Below, piece by piece: positions 8,596 to 15,826 of a DNA stretch of 58,369 bases; the first letter of the stretch is position 1, and every line of letters begins with the position of its first letter. Under the pieces are notes generated by a model, which saw only the letters and a list, made by a program, of their open reading frames with translations, was not told where the DNA came from and searched no databases. Origin of the DNA: RGIG3009 sp045578625. Lineage in GTDB: Bacteria; Bacillota; Clostridia; Oscillospirales; Acutalibacteraceae. The DNA lies in NCBI GenBank assembly GCA_045578625.1, contig JAZNKN010000064.1, forward strand, positions 1-58,369. Direction: 5' to 3'. Position numbers and translations under genes: made by a program.

Positions 8596-8624
8596 TTGAA
8601 ATTTGAAAATGCATAGGTTATAAT
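8596..8624 (+). promoter_or_regulatory. Strong sigma-A promoter of the EF-G paralogue
   Basis: TTGAAA (8596-8601), 17 bp, TATAAT (8619-8624). It leaves a roughly 90-nt untranslated leader with no recognisable structure. Confidence 0.8.
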
Positions 8625-8722
8625 GGACAAAGAACAATCTTGCACTTAAAAATTTTTGTGTATTATTGTCAAATTTGGGTACGGCATCGTCAAACGGACG
8701 GTGACGGAAAGGGGAGTCCTTT

Positions 8723-10795
8723 GTGAAACAGTACAATGCCAAGCACATTCGCAACGTCGCGCTGGTAGGTCATGCCAGTACGGGTAAGACCTCGTTGGCG
8801 GAGGCCGTCGCGTATCTCACCGGTCTGACGGATCGGTTGGGTAAAGTGGCCGACGGTAATACCATTTGCGATTTTGATCCGGAAGAGATCAAGCGAGGCG
8901 CTTCGGTATCGCTGTCGATGCTCCCTGTGGAGTGGAAGGACACCAAGATCAATCTGATGGATACGCCCGGTTCGTTTGACTTCGCCGGCGGTATGAGCGA
9001 GGGTATCCGCGCAGCCGGTAGTGCGGTCATCGTCATTTCGGGTAAGAGCGGCGTGACGGTCGGTGCGCAGAAGGCGCGCGCCGCCGCCAAGAAAAAGGGT
9101 ATCGCACAGCTGTTGTTCGTCAATAAGCTGGACAGCGAGCACGCCGACTTCTATCGCGTGTTTGAGGACCTCAAGGCCATCTTCGGCCCGGCGGTCTGCC
9201 CGTTGGTCGTGCCGTACGTGGTGGATCATAAGGTGCAGTGCTACGTTAACCTGTTGGAGTATAAGGCATATACCTATAAAGACGGTAAGGCGACCGAGTG
9301 CCCGATCCCGGATATGGGTCACCGTCTGGAGGGCCTGCGTACCGCTATCAGTGAAGCAGTCGCGGAGACCAGCGAGGAACTGATGGAAAAATACTTCTCC
9401 GGCATCGATTTCACACCGGACGAACTCATCCTCGGTCTGGCGACCGGTGTTCGCCGCGGTGAGATCCTGCCGGTGTACTGCGGCGCTTCGCAGACGATGG
9501 AAGGTGTCGATCAGCTGCTGAACGGTCTGATGTGGTTGGCTCCCTGGGCGGAGACGGTCGCCGGTGAGACCGGTGTTGATCCCAACGGCGATCCGGTCGA
9601 GCTGAAGGTCAATGAGCAGGCGCAGACCGTCGCGACGGTGTTCAAGACGGTGGTCGATCCCTTCGTCGGTAAGATGGTGTATTTCAAGGTCATCAGCGGT
9701 GTGGTCACGCCCGATTGCACGTTGATGAATATGCGCACCGGCGCTACCGAGCGTCTCGGCAAGCTGTTTATGGTGCGCGGTAAGAAGCAGGAAGAGGTTG
9801 CTTGTGTCCCGGCCGGTGATATCGGTGCCGTGGCGAAGCTGGCTTCCACCAACACCGGCGATACGCTCTGCGCGCCCGCGCGTCAGGTCGTGCTGCCCGG
9901 CGTGGCGTACGAAGCACCGTCGCTGTCGATGGCCGTGTATGCCAAGAACAAGGGCGACGAGGAAAAGATCGTTTCCGGTCTGAACCGTCTGCGCGAGGAG
10001 GATCCCACCATCGCGCTTTCGCATAACACCGAGACCAAGGAGCAGGTGCTGTCCGGTTTGGGCGAGCAGCATCTGGAGGTCACGGTCTCCAAGCTCAAGA
10101 GTAAGTTCGGCGTGGAGGTCACGCTGCAGAGTCCCAAGGTGGCATACCGCGAGACCATCCGCGGCAAGGTCAAGGTGCAGGGACGTCATAAGAAGCAGTC
10201 CGGCGGTCACGGCCAGTTCGGTGACGTGTGGATCGAATTTGAGCCCTGCGACAGCGAAGAGCTGGTCTTTGAAGAGACCGTTTTCGGAGGCTCGGTGCCG
10301 AAGAACTATTTCCCGGCTGTAGAAAAGGGACTGCGCGACAGCGCACAGCACGGCGTACTGGCCGGCTTCCCGCTGGTCGGCGTTAAGGCAACGCTGGTAG
10401 ACGGCTCGTACCATCCGGTCGATTCGTCCGAAATGGCGTTCAAGACGGCGGCATCGCTGGCGTATAAGGCCGGTATCGCGCAGGCGTCTCCTACGCTGCT
10501 TGAGCCGATCGGCACGCTGAATGCGTTTGTACCGAACGACAATACCGGCGATATTATGGGTGATATCACCAAGCGTCGTGGCCGCGTCATCGGTATGGAG
10601 CCGACCGCGGAGGATCACAGCATCACCTGCATTACCGCCGAGGTCCCGATGGCGGAGATGGGCGATTATTCCAGCATGCTGCGCTCTACGACGCAGGGTA
10701 GAGGTTACTTCACGATGGAGTTCGCCCGCTACGAGGAGGCTCCCGCCCCGGTAGCGCAGAAGGTGATTGCGGAGAACAAGGTCGAAGAAGAATAA
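8723..10795 (+). CDS. Elongation factor G-like translational GTPase (FusA2 type)
   Basis: A 690-residue protein with the five-domain EF-G layout. The G domain has GHASTGKT (P-loop, residues 16-23), DTPGSFDF (G3) and NKLD (G4); the later part carries GLGEQHLEV and the domain IV/V signatures FGGSVPKNYFPAVEKG and YSSMLRSTTQGRG. It belongs to the second EF-G family common in Clostridia rather than the canonical FusA encoded in the str operon. The residue after DTPG, normally the catalytic His of EF-G, is Ser here. The GTG start at 8723 has AAAGGGGAG upstream. The gene stands alone between its own promoter and terminator. It may act in recycling or a stress-related step; that role is not established. 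Confidence 0.9.
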   Translation: MKQYNAKHIRNVALVGHASTGKTSLAEAVAYLTGLTDRLGKVADGNTICDFDPEEIKRGASVSLSMLPVEWKDTKINLMDTPGSFDFAGGMSEGIRAAGSAVIVISGKSGVTVGAQKARAAAKKKGIAQLLFVNKLDSEHADFYRVFEDLKAIFGPAVCPLVVPYVVDHKVQCYVNLLEYKAYTYKDGKATECPIPDMGHRLEGLRTAISEAVAETSEELMEKYFSGIDFTPDELILGLATGVRRGEILPVYCGASQTMEGVDQLLNGLMWLAPWAETVAGETGVDPNGDPVELKVNEQAQTVATVFKTVVDPFVGKMVYFKVISGVVTPDCTLMNMRTGATERLGKLFMVRGKKQEEVACVPAGDIGAVAKLASTNTGDTLCAPARQVVLPGVAYEAPSLSMAVYAKNKGDEEKIVSGLNRLREEDPTIALSHNTETKEQVLSGLGEQHLEVTVSKLKSKFGVEVTLQSPKVAYRETIRGKVKVQGRHKKQSGGHGQFGDVWIEFEPCDSEELVFEETVFGGSVPKNYFPAVEKGLRDSAQHGVLAGFPLVGVKATLVDGSYHPVDSSEMAFKTAASLAYKAGIAQASPTLLEPIGTLNAFVPNDNTGDIMGDITKRRGRVIGMEPTAEDHSITCITAEVPMAEMGDYSSMLRSTTQGRGYFTMEFARYEEAPAPVAQKVIAENKVEEE

Positions 10796-10806
10796 CATAC
10801 AGCAAG

Positions 10807-10833
10807 CAGGCGGTAAAAATTACCGCCTGTTTT
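10807..10833 (+). terminator. Terminator after the EF-G-like gene
   Basis: A 10-bp stem CAGGCGGTAA/TTACCGCCTG (10807-10816, 10820-10829) with an AAA loop, followed by TTTT. Confidence 0.82.
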
Positions 10834-10854
10834 GCGATTTCTGTGAAATTCTAC

Positions 10855-10883
10855 TTGCAAATAGCGCAGATATGCGGTAGAAT
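10855..10883 (+). promoter_or_regulatory. Promoter of efp
   Basis: TTGCAA (10855-10860), 17 bp, TAGAAT (10878-10883), 32 bp before the efp start. Confidence 0.75.
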
Positions 10884-10914
10884 AAGATAAGCATATTAAA
10901 CGGAGGATTGCAAA

Positions 10915-11472
10915 ATGGTATCAGCAGGTGATTTCAGAAACGGCGTTACCTTTGAAATGGATGGTAACGTGTATCAGATCGTAGAATTCCAGCACGTTAA
11001 GCCCGGTAAGGGCGCGGCGTTCGTCCGTACCAAGATCCGCAACGTCATTGCGGGTACGGTCGTGGAGCGCACCTTCAACCCCAATGATAAGTATCCGACC
11101 GCGTTTGTCGAGAGAAAGGAAATGGAGTATTCCTACAACGATGGCGATCTGTACTACTTCATGGATCAGGAGACCTATGAGTTGGTTCCGATCGGCACGG
11201 ATATCTTGTCGGATAACTTCAAATTCGTCAAGGAGAACATGATCTGCCGCGTGCTGTCCTACAAGGGCAACGTGTTTGGCGTAGAGCCCCCGAACTTCGT
11301 GGAGCTGCAGGTCACCCAGACCGATCCCGGCTTCAAGGGTGACACGGCGACCAACGCCACCAAGCCCGCCACGCTGGAGACCGGCGCGGAGATCCGCGTG
11401 CCGCTGTTCATCGACGAGGGCGAAATGATCCGTGTGGACACCCGTACGGGCGAATACATGGAGCGTGCGTAA
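10915..11472 (+). CDS. efp: Translation elongation factor P
   Basis: EF-P rescues ribosomes stalled at polyproline stretches by binding near the E site. The 185-residue protein has the three beta-barrel domains of the family. The modification loop reads PGKGAA with Lys at residue 32; that Lys is the modified residue in other bacteria, and B. subtilis modifies Lys32 with 5-aminopentanol. No modification enzymes are adjacent. The C-terminal signature (IRVPLFIDEGEMIRVDTRTGEY) is intact. GGAGG precedes the ATG. It is followed 40 bp later by the zinc-ribbon protein, a pairing widespread in Clostridia. Confidence 0.97.
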   Translation: MVSAGDFRNGVTFEMDGNVYQIVEFQHVKPGKGAAFVRTKIRNVIAGTVVERTFNPNDKYPTAFVERKEMEYSYNDGDLYYFMDQETYELVPIGTDILSDNFKFVKENMICRVLSYKGNVFGVEPPNFVELQVTQTDPGFKGDTATNATKPATLETGAEIRVPLFIDEGEMIRVDTRTGEYMERA

Positions 11473-11512
11473 GCATACTAACCTTGATTTAGTTTATAAG
11501 GAGGCATTTGCT

Positions 11513-11956
11513 ATGACGATCACGGAAAAGGTTGCGTATCTCAAGGGCCTGATCGAGGGCATGGAGATCGACGCGGAGACCAAAGAAGGTAAGATCCTGA
11601 AGGCAATCATGGACGTTCTGTCCGACGTCGCGCTCAGCGTGGAAGATCTGGAGGCCACCGTCCAGGAGATGGGCGAGCAGGTCGACACCATCGATGAGGA
11701 TCTGGATGCGCTGGAGATGGATTATTACGAGGATTATGACGAGTATGACGAGTGCGACGACGACTGCGATTGCGGTTGCTGCGACGACGAGTTCTACGAT
11801 GTGACCTGCCCCAACTGCAACGAGGAGTTCGCGGTGGACGAGGACACCCTGCTCGACGGCGGTGTGGATTGCCCGCTGTGTGGCAAGCATCTGGAGTTCG
11901 ACATCGAAGAGTGCGACGACGATTGCGATTGCTGCTGCGACGATTGCGACGAGTAA
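11513..11956 (+). CDS. CD1247 N-terminal-domain zinc-ribbon protein with Cys/Asp clusters
   Basis: A 147-residue protein. Residues 1-65 are the helical, acidic CD1247-type domain (YLKGLIEGMEIDAETKEGKILKAIMDVL), followed by a coiled-coil-like acidic stretch. A zinc ribbon (CPNC ... CPLC) sits at about residues 102-124. The ribbon is bracketed by two unusual clusters, CDDDCDCGCC and CDDDCDCCCDDC, giving 15 Cys in the C-terminal half. The family is common downstream of efp in clostridia; its function is unknown. AAGGAGG lies before the ATG at 11513. It is probably co-transcribed with efp. Metal binding is likely from the ribbon; the role of the flanking clusters is open. Confidence 0.85.
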   Translation: MTITEKVAYLKGLIEGMEIDAETKEGKILKAIMDVLSDVALSVEDLEATVQEMGEQVDTIDEDLDALEMDYYEDYDEYDECDDDCDCGCCDDEFYDVTCPNCNEEFAVDEDTLLDGGVDCPLCGKHLEFDIEECDDDCDCCCDDCDE

Positions 11957-11970
11957 TCAAATAACACAAG

Positions 11971-12000
11971 AAAACAGCCGCCCGGCAGGGCGGCTGTTTT
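11971..12000. terminator. Bidirectional terminator between the zinc-ribbon and GNAT genes
   Basis: A 13-bp perfect stem (11971-11983 with 11988-12000) with a GGCA loop and A/T tracts on both sides serves two convergent genes. Confidence 0.9.
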
Positions 12001-12008
12001 TGCGTGTA

Positions 12009-12428
12009 TTACCACTCTTTTTTCATCCAAATATGCGGGCAGCCTTGTTCATCCTCAATCTCGCCGTAGGCCGTATAGCCGCTTTTTTCGTAAAAAACGC
12101 GGGCTTGACACTGGGAGTGCAGGGTCAAGGCTGTGCCGCCGACCGAACGGACGTAGTTTTCGGCGGCGGTAAGCAATATACTGCCGCAGTGCTGTCCGCG
12201 GTGTTCGCGTAGTACCGCCAGCCGGCCGAGGACGTAGTAGCCGCTCTCGGCGGTGGGGAATACGCGGCACGTGCCGATGGGCGTATCACCGTCGAACAGC
12301 ACCAGATGTGCGGCGATGCTGTCAGTGTCGTCCACTTCGTCGGTAAAGCCTTGCTCGTCCACAAATACCGGAATGCGAACCGCCAACGCCTCGTCGGGCA
12401 GTCCGTGATACGTTTGGATACGTTTCAT
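12009..12428 (-). CDS. GNAT family N-acetyltransferase
   Basis: A 139-residue single-domain GNAT protein, ElaA/YjcF-like. It has the N-terminal VFVDEQGFTDEVDDTD stretch typical of that subgroup, the acetyl-CoA loop LREHRGQHCGSILL (R/Q-x-x-G-x-G/A variant) at about 74-87 and a final YEKSGY motif. The substrate is not predictable. An AAGGAAAT ribosome site precedes the ATG. It lies just downstream of a broken four-helix-bundle gene. Confidence 0.87.
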   Translation of the reverse strand: MKRIQTYHGLPDEALAVRIPVFVDEQGFTDEVDDTDSIAAHLVLFDGDTPIGTCRVFPTAESGYYVLGRLAVLREHRGQHCGSILLTAAENYVRSVGGTALTLHSQCQARVFYEKSGYTAYGEIEDEQGCPHIWMKKEW

Positions 12429-12470
12429 AGGGTTATTTCCTTTATGTTAATAAACACATTTCCGCCAAGA

Positions 12471-12820
12471 TCAGCAGCTCTTTTTGGCGGTGGTGATAGA
12501 GGCGATGAGCCTCCTTCTGATTGAACCGCACTGATTTCGGAGATCCTTATATGCCGATTCTGTCAGTTTTCCTTTCCTAAACATGAGTTCCAACCAATAC
12601 CCTGTTTCTGAACACTCTTTCAAGGAGATTTCAAGTTTGCTTATAAAATCAGCTTTACTCGGTGCATATTTTGCCTCGTGAATATTTGCGCCAATTGAGG
12701 AAGAGGAACGAATAATTTGACCTGTATAAACAGAGCAGCCGTGTATTGTAATCGGAGACTTGGATAGCAAACTCGATTGCATCTTCGCGTAGTTGGTTTT
12801 TGCTGTCTTTTATTTGTTTG
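12471..12820 (-). pseudogene. Frameshifted four-helix-bundle (23S rRNA intervening-sequence, S23-type) protein
   Basis: The long part (12471 to about 12760) encodes GCSVYTGQIIRSSSSIGANI, then HEAKYAPSKADFISKLEISL and KECSETGYWLEL, the core of the small four-helix-bundle family first described as the protein encoded in 23S rRNA intervening sequences. The expected N-terminal part (KDSKNQLREDAIEFAIQVS) is in another reading frame, about 12761-12811. The frame therefore breaks near 12755-12765, within the first helix. No in-frame start codon or ribosome site is visible for the upstream part, and the ATG at 12782 has no SD sequence. I read it as a decayed gene. Its upstream end runs straight into the hairpin array, with which it probably forms one element. 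A sequencing error could also make the frameshift. Confidence 0.7.
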
Positions 12821-12828
12821 ACTCTTTT

Positions 12829-13051
12829 TTATCGATATGTTCACCGTTGGTGAACTCGATATGTTTTCGCTACGCTCAAACTCGATATATGCTCACCTTG
12901 TTCGCATTGGATATAGATATGTGTCACTATCGCCCATAGGGCATATCGAGTTGCGCAGCAACATATCGAGCCGAAGGCATATCGAGTGTCACGCAAGTGA
13001 CACATATCGATATCGAAACTATTGTTTGTTGAGGCAAACAATAGTTTCGAT
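12829..13051. repeat. Array of short hairpins separated by an ATATCGAG-type motif
   Basis: About 220 bp of alternating short spacers related to ATATCGAG/CTCGATAT and small palindromes. Visible hairpins are GTTCACC-GTT-GGTGAAC (12839-12855), GCCC-ATA-GGGC (12932-12942), TTGC-GCA-GCAA (12951-12961), GCC-GAA-GGC (12970-12978) and TGTCAC-GCAA-GTGACA (12987-13002). Spacer copies are at 12831, 12856, 12881, 12943, 12963, 12979 and 13004. The spacer reads in one direction in the left half and the reverse complement in the right half. The last unit is a perfect 17-bp inverted repeat (13012-13028 with 13035-13051) whose right arm lies inside the 3' end of the rlmD-like gene. The stretch has no coding content. 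It is not a CRISPR array. Confidence 0.75.
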
Positions 13052-14182
13052 GTGAGCGGTGTGGGGGAACATATCCACCGGCTGAATATCGGTAACGCGA
13101 TAGCCGCCTTTGGTGAGAACGCGCAGGTCGCGGGCTTGCGTTTCGGGATTGCAGGAGATGTACACCACTCGCGACGGTGCGAGGGTGAGGAGCGACTCCA
13201 GAAACGGCATATCGCTGCCGGCGCGCGGCGGGTCCATCAGCACCACGTCGACCTTCTCGCCGCTCTGTGCCAGCTCTACCATATATGCGCCGGCATCCGC
13301 TTCGACAAAGGCGATGTTGTCAAGGTCGTTGCGGCGGGCGTTGACGCGGGCATCGCGTACGGCATCACCGTTGAGCTCGACACCAACCACCTGACCCGCC
13401 TCCTTGGCGGCGACGATGCCGATGGTACCGACACCGCAGTAGGCGTCCAGTACACGGTCAGTCTTTTTCAGCTTGGCCATATCCAACGCCGCACGGTACA
13501 GCCGCTCGGTCTGGATGGGGTTGATCTGGTAAAACGAGCGCGGTGAGATGCGGAATGTGCAGCCGCACAACGTATCTTCGATATACCCGCGGCCAAACAA
13601 CACTTCTTCGCGCTCGCCGAGCAACATACTGGTGCGGTGGGGGTTGATGTTCAGCACCACGGTGGTGATCTCCGGATGACGGCGCAGCAGCTCCTCAGTG
13701 AATTTCTTTTTGAGGGGGAACATCGGCGACGCACCCACCAGCACCACCATGATCTCACCGCTGACAAAGCCGCGACGCACCAGCACGTGCCGCAGAAAAC
13801 CGCGGCGGCTGTCCTCGTTATAGGGGAGGATGCGGAACGACGGCAGCAGTTTGCGAATGGTGACAACGATGCGGTCGGCGGCGGGATCCTCGATCTGGCA
13901 GGAGTCCACCTTGACTACGCGGTGGCTGCTGGATTGATACACGCCGGAGATGACCTCACCGCCGCGCGTCAGGCAAAATGCCGCCTGCACCTTGTTGCGG
14001 TAGTGGTAGGGACGTTCCATCCCGATGATCGGTTTGACGTGATGATATTTACCAAGCAGGGACACGACGGTCTCCTGCTTGTATTTGAGTTGTCGCGGGT
14101 AGTCCATATTCTGCAGCTGACAGCCGCCGCATTTGCGTGACAACGGGCAGCGTGGCATCACTTTGGGCGGGAGTTGGCTCAT
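13019..14182 (-). CDS. rlmD: 23S rRNA (uracil-5-)-methyltransferase, RlmD/RumA family
   Basis: A 387-residue SAM-dependent RNA m5U methyltransferase. The N-terminus goes straight into the iron-sulfur motif CPLSRKCGGCQLQ (C12, C18, C21), with a fourth Cys in DSCQIED. The N-terminal TRAM RNA-binding domain found in E. coli RlmD is absent. The C-terminal Rossmann domain has LDAYCGVGTIG, MDPPRAG and the catalytic Cys in ISCNPETQARDL. The target (U1939 or U747-type site in 23S rRNA) cannot be told apart here; clostridia often carry several paralogues. Its ATG overlaps the HD hydrolase stop by 4 bp. The last ten codons form the right arm of the terminal palindrome of the hairpin array. Confidence 0.92.
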   Translation of the reverse strand: MSQLPPKVMPRCPLSRKCGGCQLQNMDYPRQLKYKQETVVSLLGKYHHVKPIIGMERPYHYRNKVQAAFCLTRGGEVISGVYQSSSHRVVKVDSCQIEDPAADRIVVTIRKLLPSFRILPYNEDSRRGFLRHVLVRRGFVSGEIMVVLVGASPMFPLKKKFTEELLRRHPEITTVVLNINPHRTSMLLGEREEVLFGRGYIEDTLCGCTFRISPRSFYQINPIQTERLYRAALDMAKLKKTDRVLDAYCGVGTIGIVAAKEAGQVVGVELNGDAVRDARVNARRNDLDNIAFVEADAGAYMVELAQSGEKVDVVLMDPPRAGSDMPFLESLLTLAPSRVVYISCNPETQARDLRVLTKGGYRVTDIQPVDMFPHTAHIETIVCLNKQ

Positions 14183-14763
14183 TCTTGCGCCTCCAGATAG
14201 TAGGTGGCTTCCATATCGGCGACCGACAGGGCAAACGACAGGGGGAACATTTCAAACGCGTTGCCGACGTTGCGGTTGTCCTCCGTGCCGGCGAAGCCCA
14301 TGTGATAGCGGATGGCAAAGGCCTCCTCGCGCGTCAGACGCATATAGCCCGACAGAATGTACACGGATTTTTCGCCGTGACCGTAGGGGAGTTTGTCGTC
14401 GTATTCGTAGGTGGGGACGGTCTGCCACTTGCCGTTTTCGTCCTTGACGTTGCGCGTGCCGGGCTTGTAGCAGTTGATCTTGCACACGTCGTGCAGCAGC
14501 GAGACGATCGCAATGCTCTCCTCGCTGTAGTCGAGGCCGTAGGTCTCCTTCATACGCGGGCGGTCCAGATAATGCCACAGACAGTCAAACACGTTCAGGC
14601 TATGCTCAACAAGGCCGCCCTCGTGCGAGCCGTGAAAGCGGGTGCTGGCCGGCGCGGTGAAAAAATCACTGGATTTGGAGCAGAGATACTCCAACAGCTT
14701 GTCCGCGCCCTCGCGGTGGATGTATTGGTTATACAGTTCGATAAAACGCTGCTTTGCATCCAT
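14179..14763 (-). CDS. HD-domain phosphohydrolase
   Basis: A 195-residue HD-superfamily metal-dependent hydrolase. The motifs GGLVEHSLNV (first His) and LLHDVCK (HD pair) are visible, with a C-terminal conserved IRYHMGF. These proteins are related to predicted nucleotidyl or oligonucleotide hydrolases, and the substrate is unknown. The ATG at 14763 has AAAGGAC in front; an earlier in-frame start lacks a ribosome site. The stop overlaps the start of the rRNA methyltransferase, so the two form an operon from the promoter at 14792-14820. Confidence 0.83.
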   Translation of the reverse strand: MDAKQRFIELYNQYIHREGADKLLEYLCSKSSDFFTAPASTRFHGSHEGGLVEHSLNVFDCLWHYLDRPRMKETYGLDYSEESIAIVSLLHDVCKINCYKPGTRNVKDENGKWQTVPTYEYDDKLPYGHGEKSVYILSGYMRLTREEAFAIRYHMGFAGTEDNRNVGNAFEMFPLSFALSVADMEATYYLEAQE

Positions 14764-14791
14764 GGTTGCCACGTCCTTTCTTTGTACCATC

Positions 14792-14820
14792 AGTATACCG
14801 CTTTTTTGCAAAGTGTGCAA
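14792..14820 (-). promoter_or_regulatory. Promoter of the HD hydrolase-rlmD operon
   Basis: Minus-strand TTGCAC (14815-14820), 17 bp, TATACT (14792-14797). Confidence 0.7.
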
Positions 14821-14840
14821 CAGAAAACGCCAAAATAGGG

Positions 14841-14869
14841 GTGACAAAAGAGAGTGAGAGGTGTATAAT
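14841..14869 (+). promoter_or_regulatory. Promoter of the DUF368-murD operon
   Basis: GTGACA (14841-14846), 17 bp, TATAAT (14864-14869). It is back to back with the HD hydrolase promoter. Confidence 0.7.
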
Positions 14870-14898
14870 AAGGGAGTATTTGGAAGGAGTGTCCGTGT

Positions 14899-15822
14899 AT
14901 GAAAGCGTTAAAATCGTTTTTGGTGCCGTTCAAAGGTTTTCTCATCGGCTCGTCGATGACGGTGCCGGGGGTCAGCGGCGGCACGATGGCGATCCTGCTC
15001 GGGATCTACGATCAGCTTATCAGCGCGATCAGCCATTTCGGCAAGGCTCCCAAAAAGAATCTGATGTTTCTTCTGAAATTCTGCGTTGGCGCGGTGATCG
15101 GCTTTGCTGCGTTGGCGTCGGCGATCGGCTGGCTGCTGACGACGTTCCCGATTCCGGTTTCGTTCTTTTTCCTGGGTGCGATCATCGGCGGTATCCCTGC
15201 ACTGTACCGCAAGGCACGTGCCGCCAAATTCACCGTGGCATCGGCGGCATATATGCTGCTCGGCTTCACCATCGTGATCGGCATCGGTCTGTTGCCGGAG
15301 GGATTGATGCCCTCCAGTGCGAACCTGAGCTTTGTCAGCTTGCCGATTTGGCTGTTTGCAGGTGTTGTCGTGGCATTGGCATTGGTGCTGCCGGGCATCA
15401 GCACGTCACACATGTTGTTGGTGCTTGGTATTTACGGCACGCTGTCCGGCTCGATCGATACGGTCGTGCTGTGGATCAAGTCGGTCATCAAACAGCTGCT
15501 GGGTGACGGCGGTGCGGCGGTGAACGTCGGTCAGGCGCTGACCTTTATCGCACTGCTGGCGATCTCCACGCTCATCGGCGTGATCCTCATCACCCGACCG
15601 CTGGAATGGACGATGAAACAGTTTCCCCACCAGACCTATTGTATAATCATCGGCTTTGTGGTGGGTTCGCTCGCGGACATTGCCGCCGATATTGTGTGGC
15701 CCGCCCTGCAGGTTGCGGCAACGCCGACGTATTGGTTGCTGACGGTGCTGGCATCGCTTGCCACGCTGGCCGCGGGCTTTGCGGGGATCTTGTTCCTGTC
15801 GCGTTTTTCGGATGAGGAGTGA
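14899..15822 (+). CDS. popT: DUF368 family undecaprenyl phosphate translocase (PopT-like)
   Basis: A 307-residue polytopic membrane protein with eight or nine hydrophobic segments. It has the two inverted DUF368 signatures, SSMTVPGVSGGTMAILLGIY near the N-terminus and LVLPGISTSHMLLVLGIY in the middle. Recent work assigned this family to flipping undecaprenyl phosphate back across the membrane for re-use in cell-wall synthesis. The position in front of murD fits that job. AAGGAGTG precedes the ATG. It is the first gene of a seven-gene operon with very short gaps. The name is by family; no direct evidence comes from this sequence. Confidence 0.85.
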   Translation: MKALKSFLVPFKGFLIGSSMTVPGVSGGTMAILLGIYDQLISAISHFGKAPKKNLMFLLKFCVGAVIGFAALASAIGWLLTTFPIPVSFFFLGAIIGGIPALYRKARAAKFTVASAAYMLLGFTIVIGIGLLPEGLMPSSANLSFVSLPIWLFAGVVVALALVLPGISTSHMLLVLGIYGTLSGSIDTVVLWIKSVIKQLLGDGGAAVNVGQALTFIALLAISTLIGVILITRPLEWTMKQFPHQTYCIIIGFVVGSLADIAADIVWPALQVAATPTYWLLTVLASLATLAAGFAGILFLSRFSDEE

Positions 15823-15826
15823 TAGT

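Noticed and set aside
8723..10795. Ribosomal-protection tetracycline resistance gene
   Set aside because: The sequence follows the FusA2/EF-G family throughout and lacks the TetM-type C-terminal loop pattern as far as I can see.
8690..10798. Open frame of 702 codons antisense to the EF-G-like gene
   Set aside because: It is the mirror of a GC-rich coding region, has no ribosome site and a composition (His/Arg/Leu-rich) typical of shadow frames.
12829..13051. CRISPR array
   Set aside because: Repeats are only 7-8 bp, spacers are palindromes of uneven length and orientation flips; no cas genes are near.
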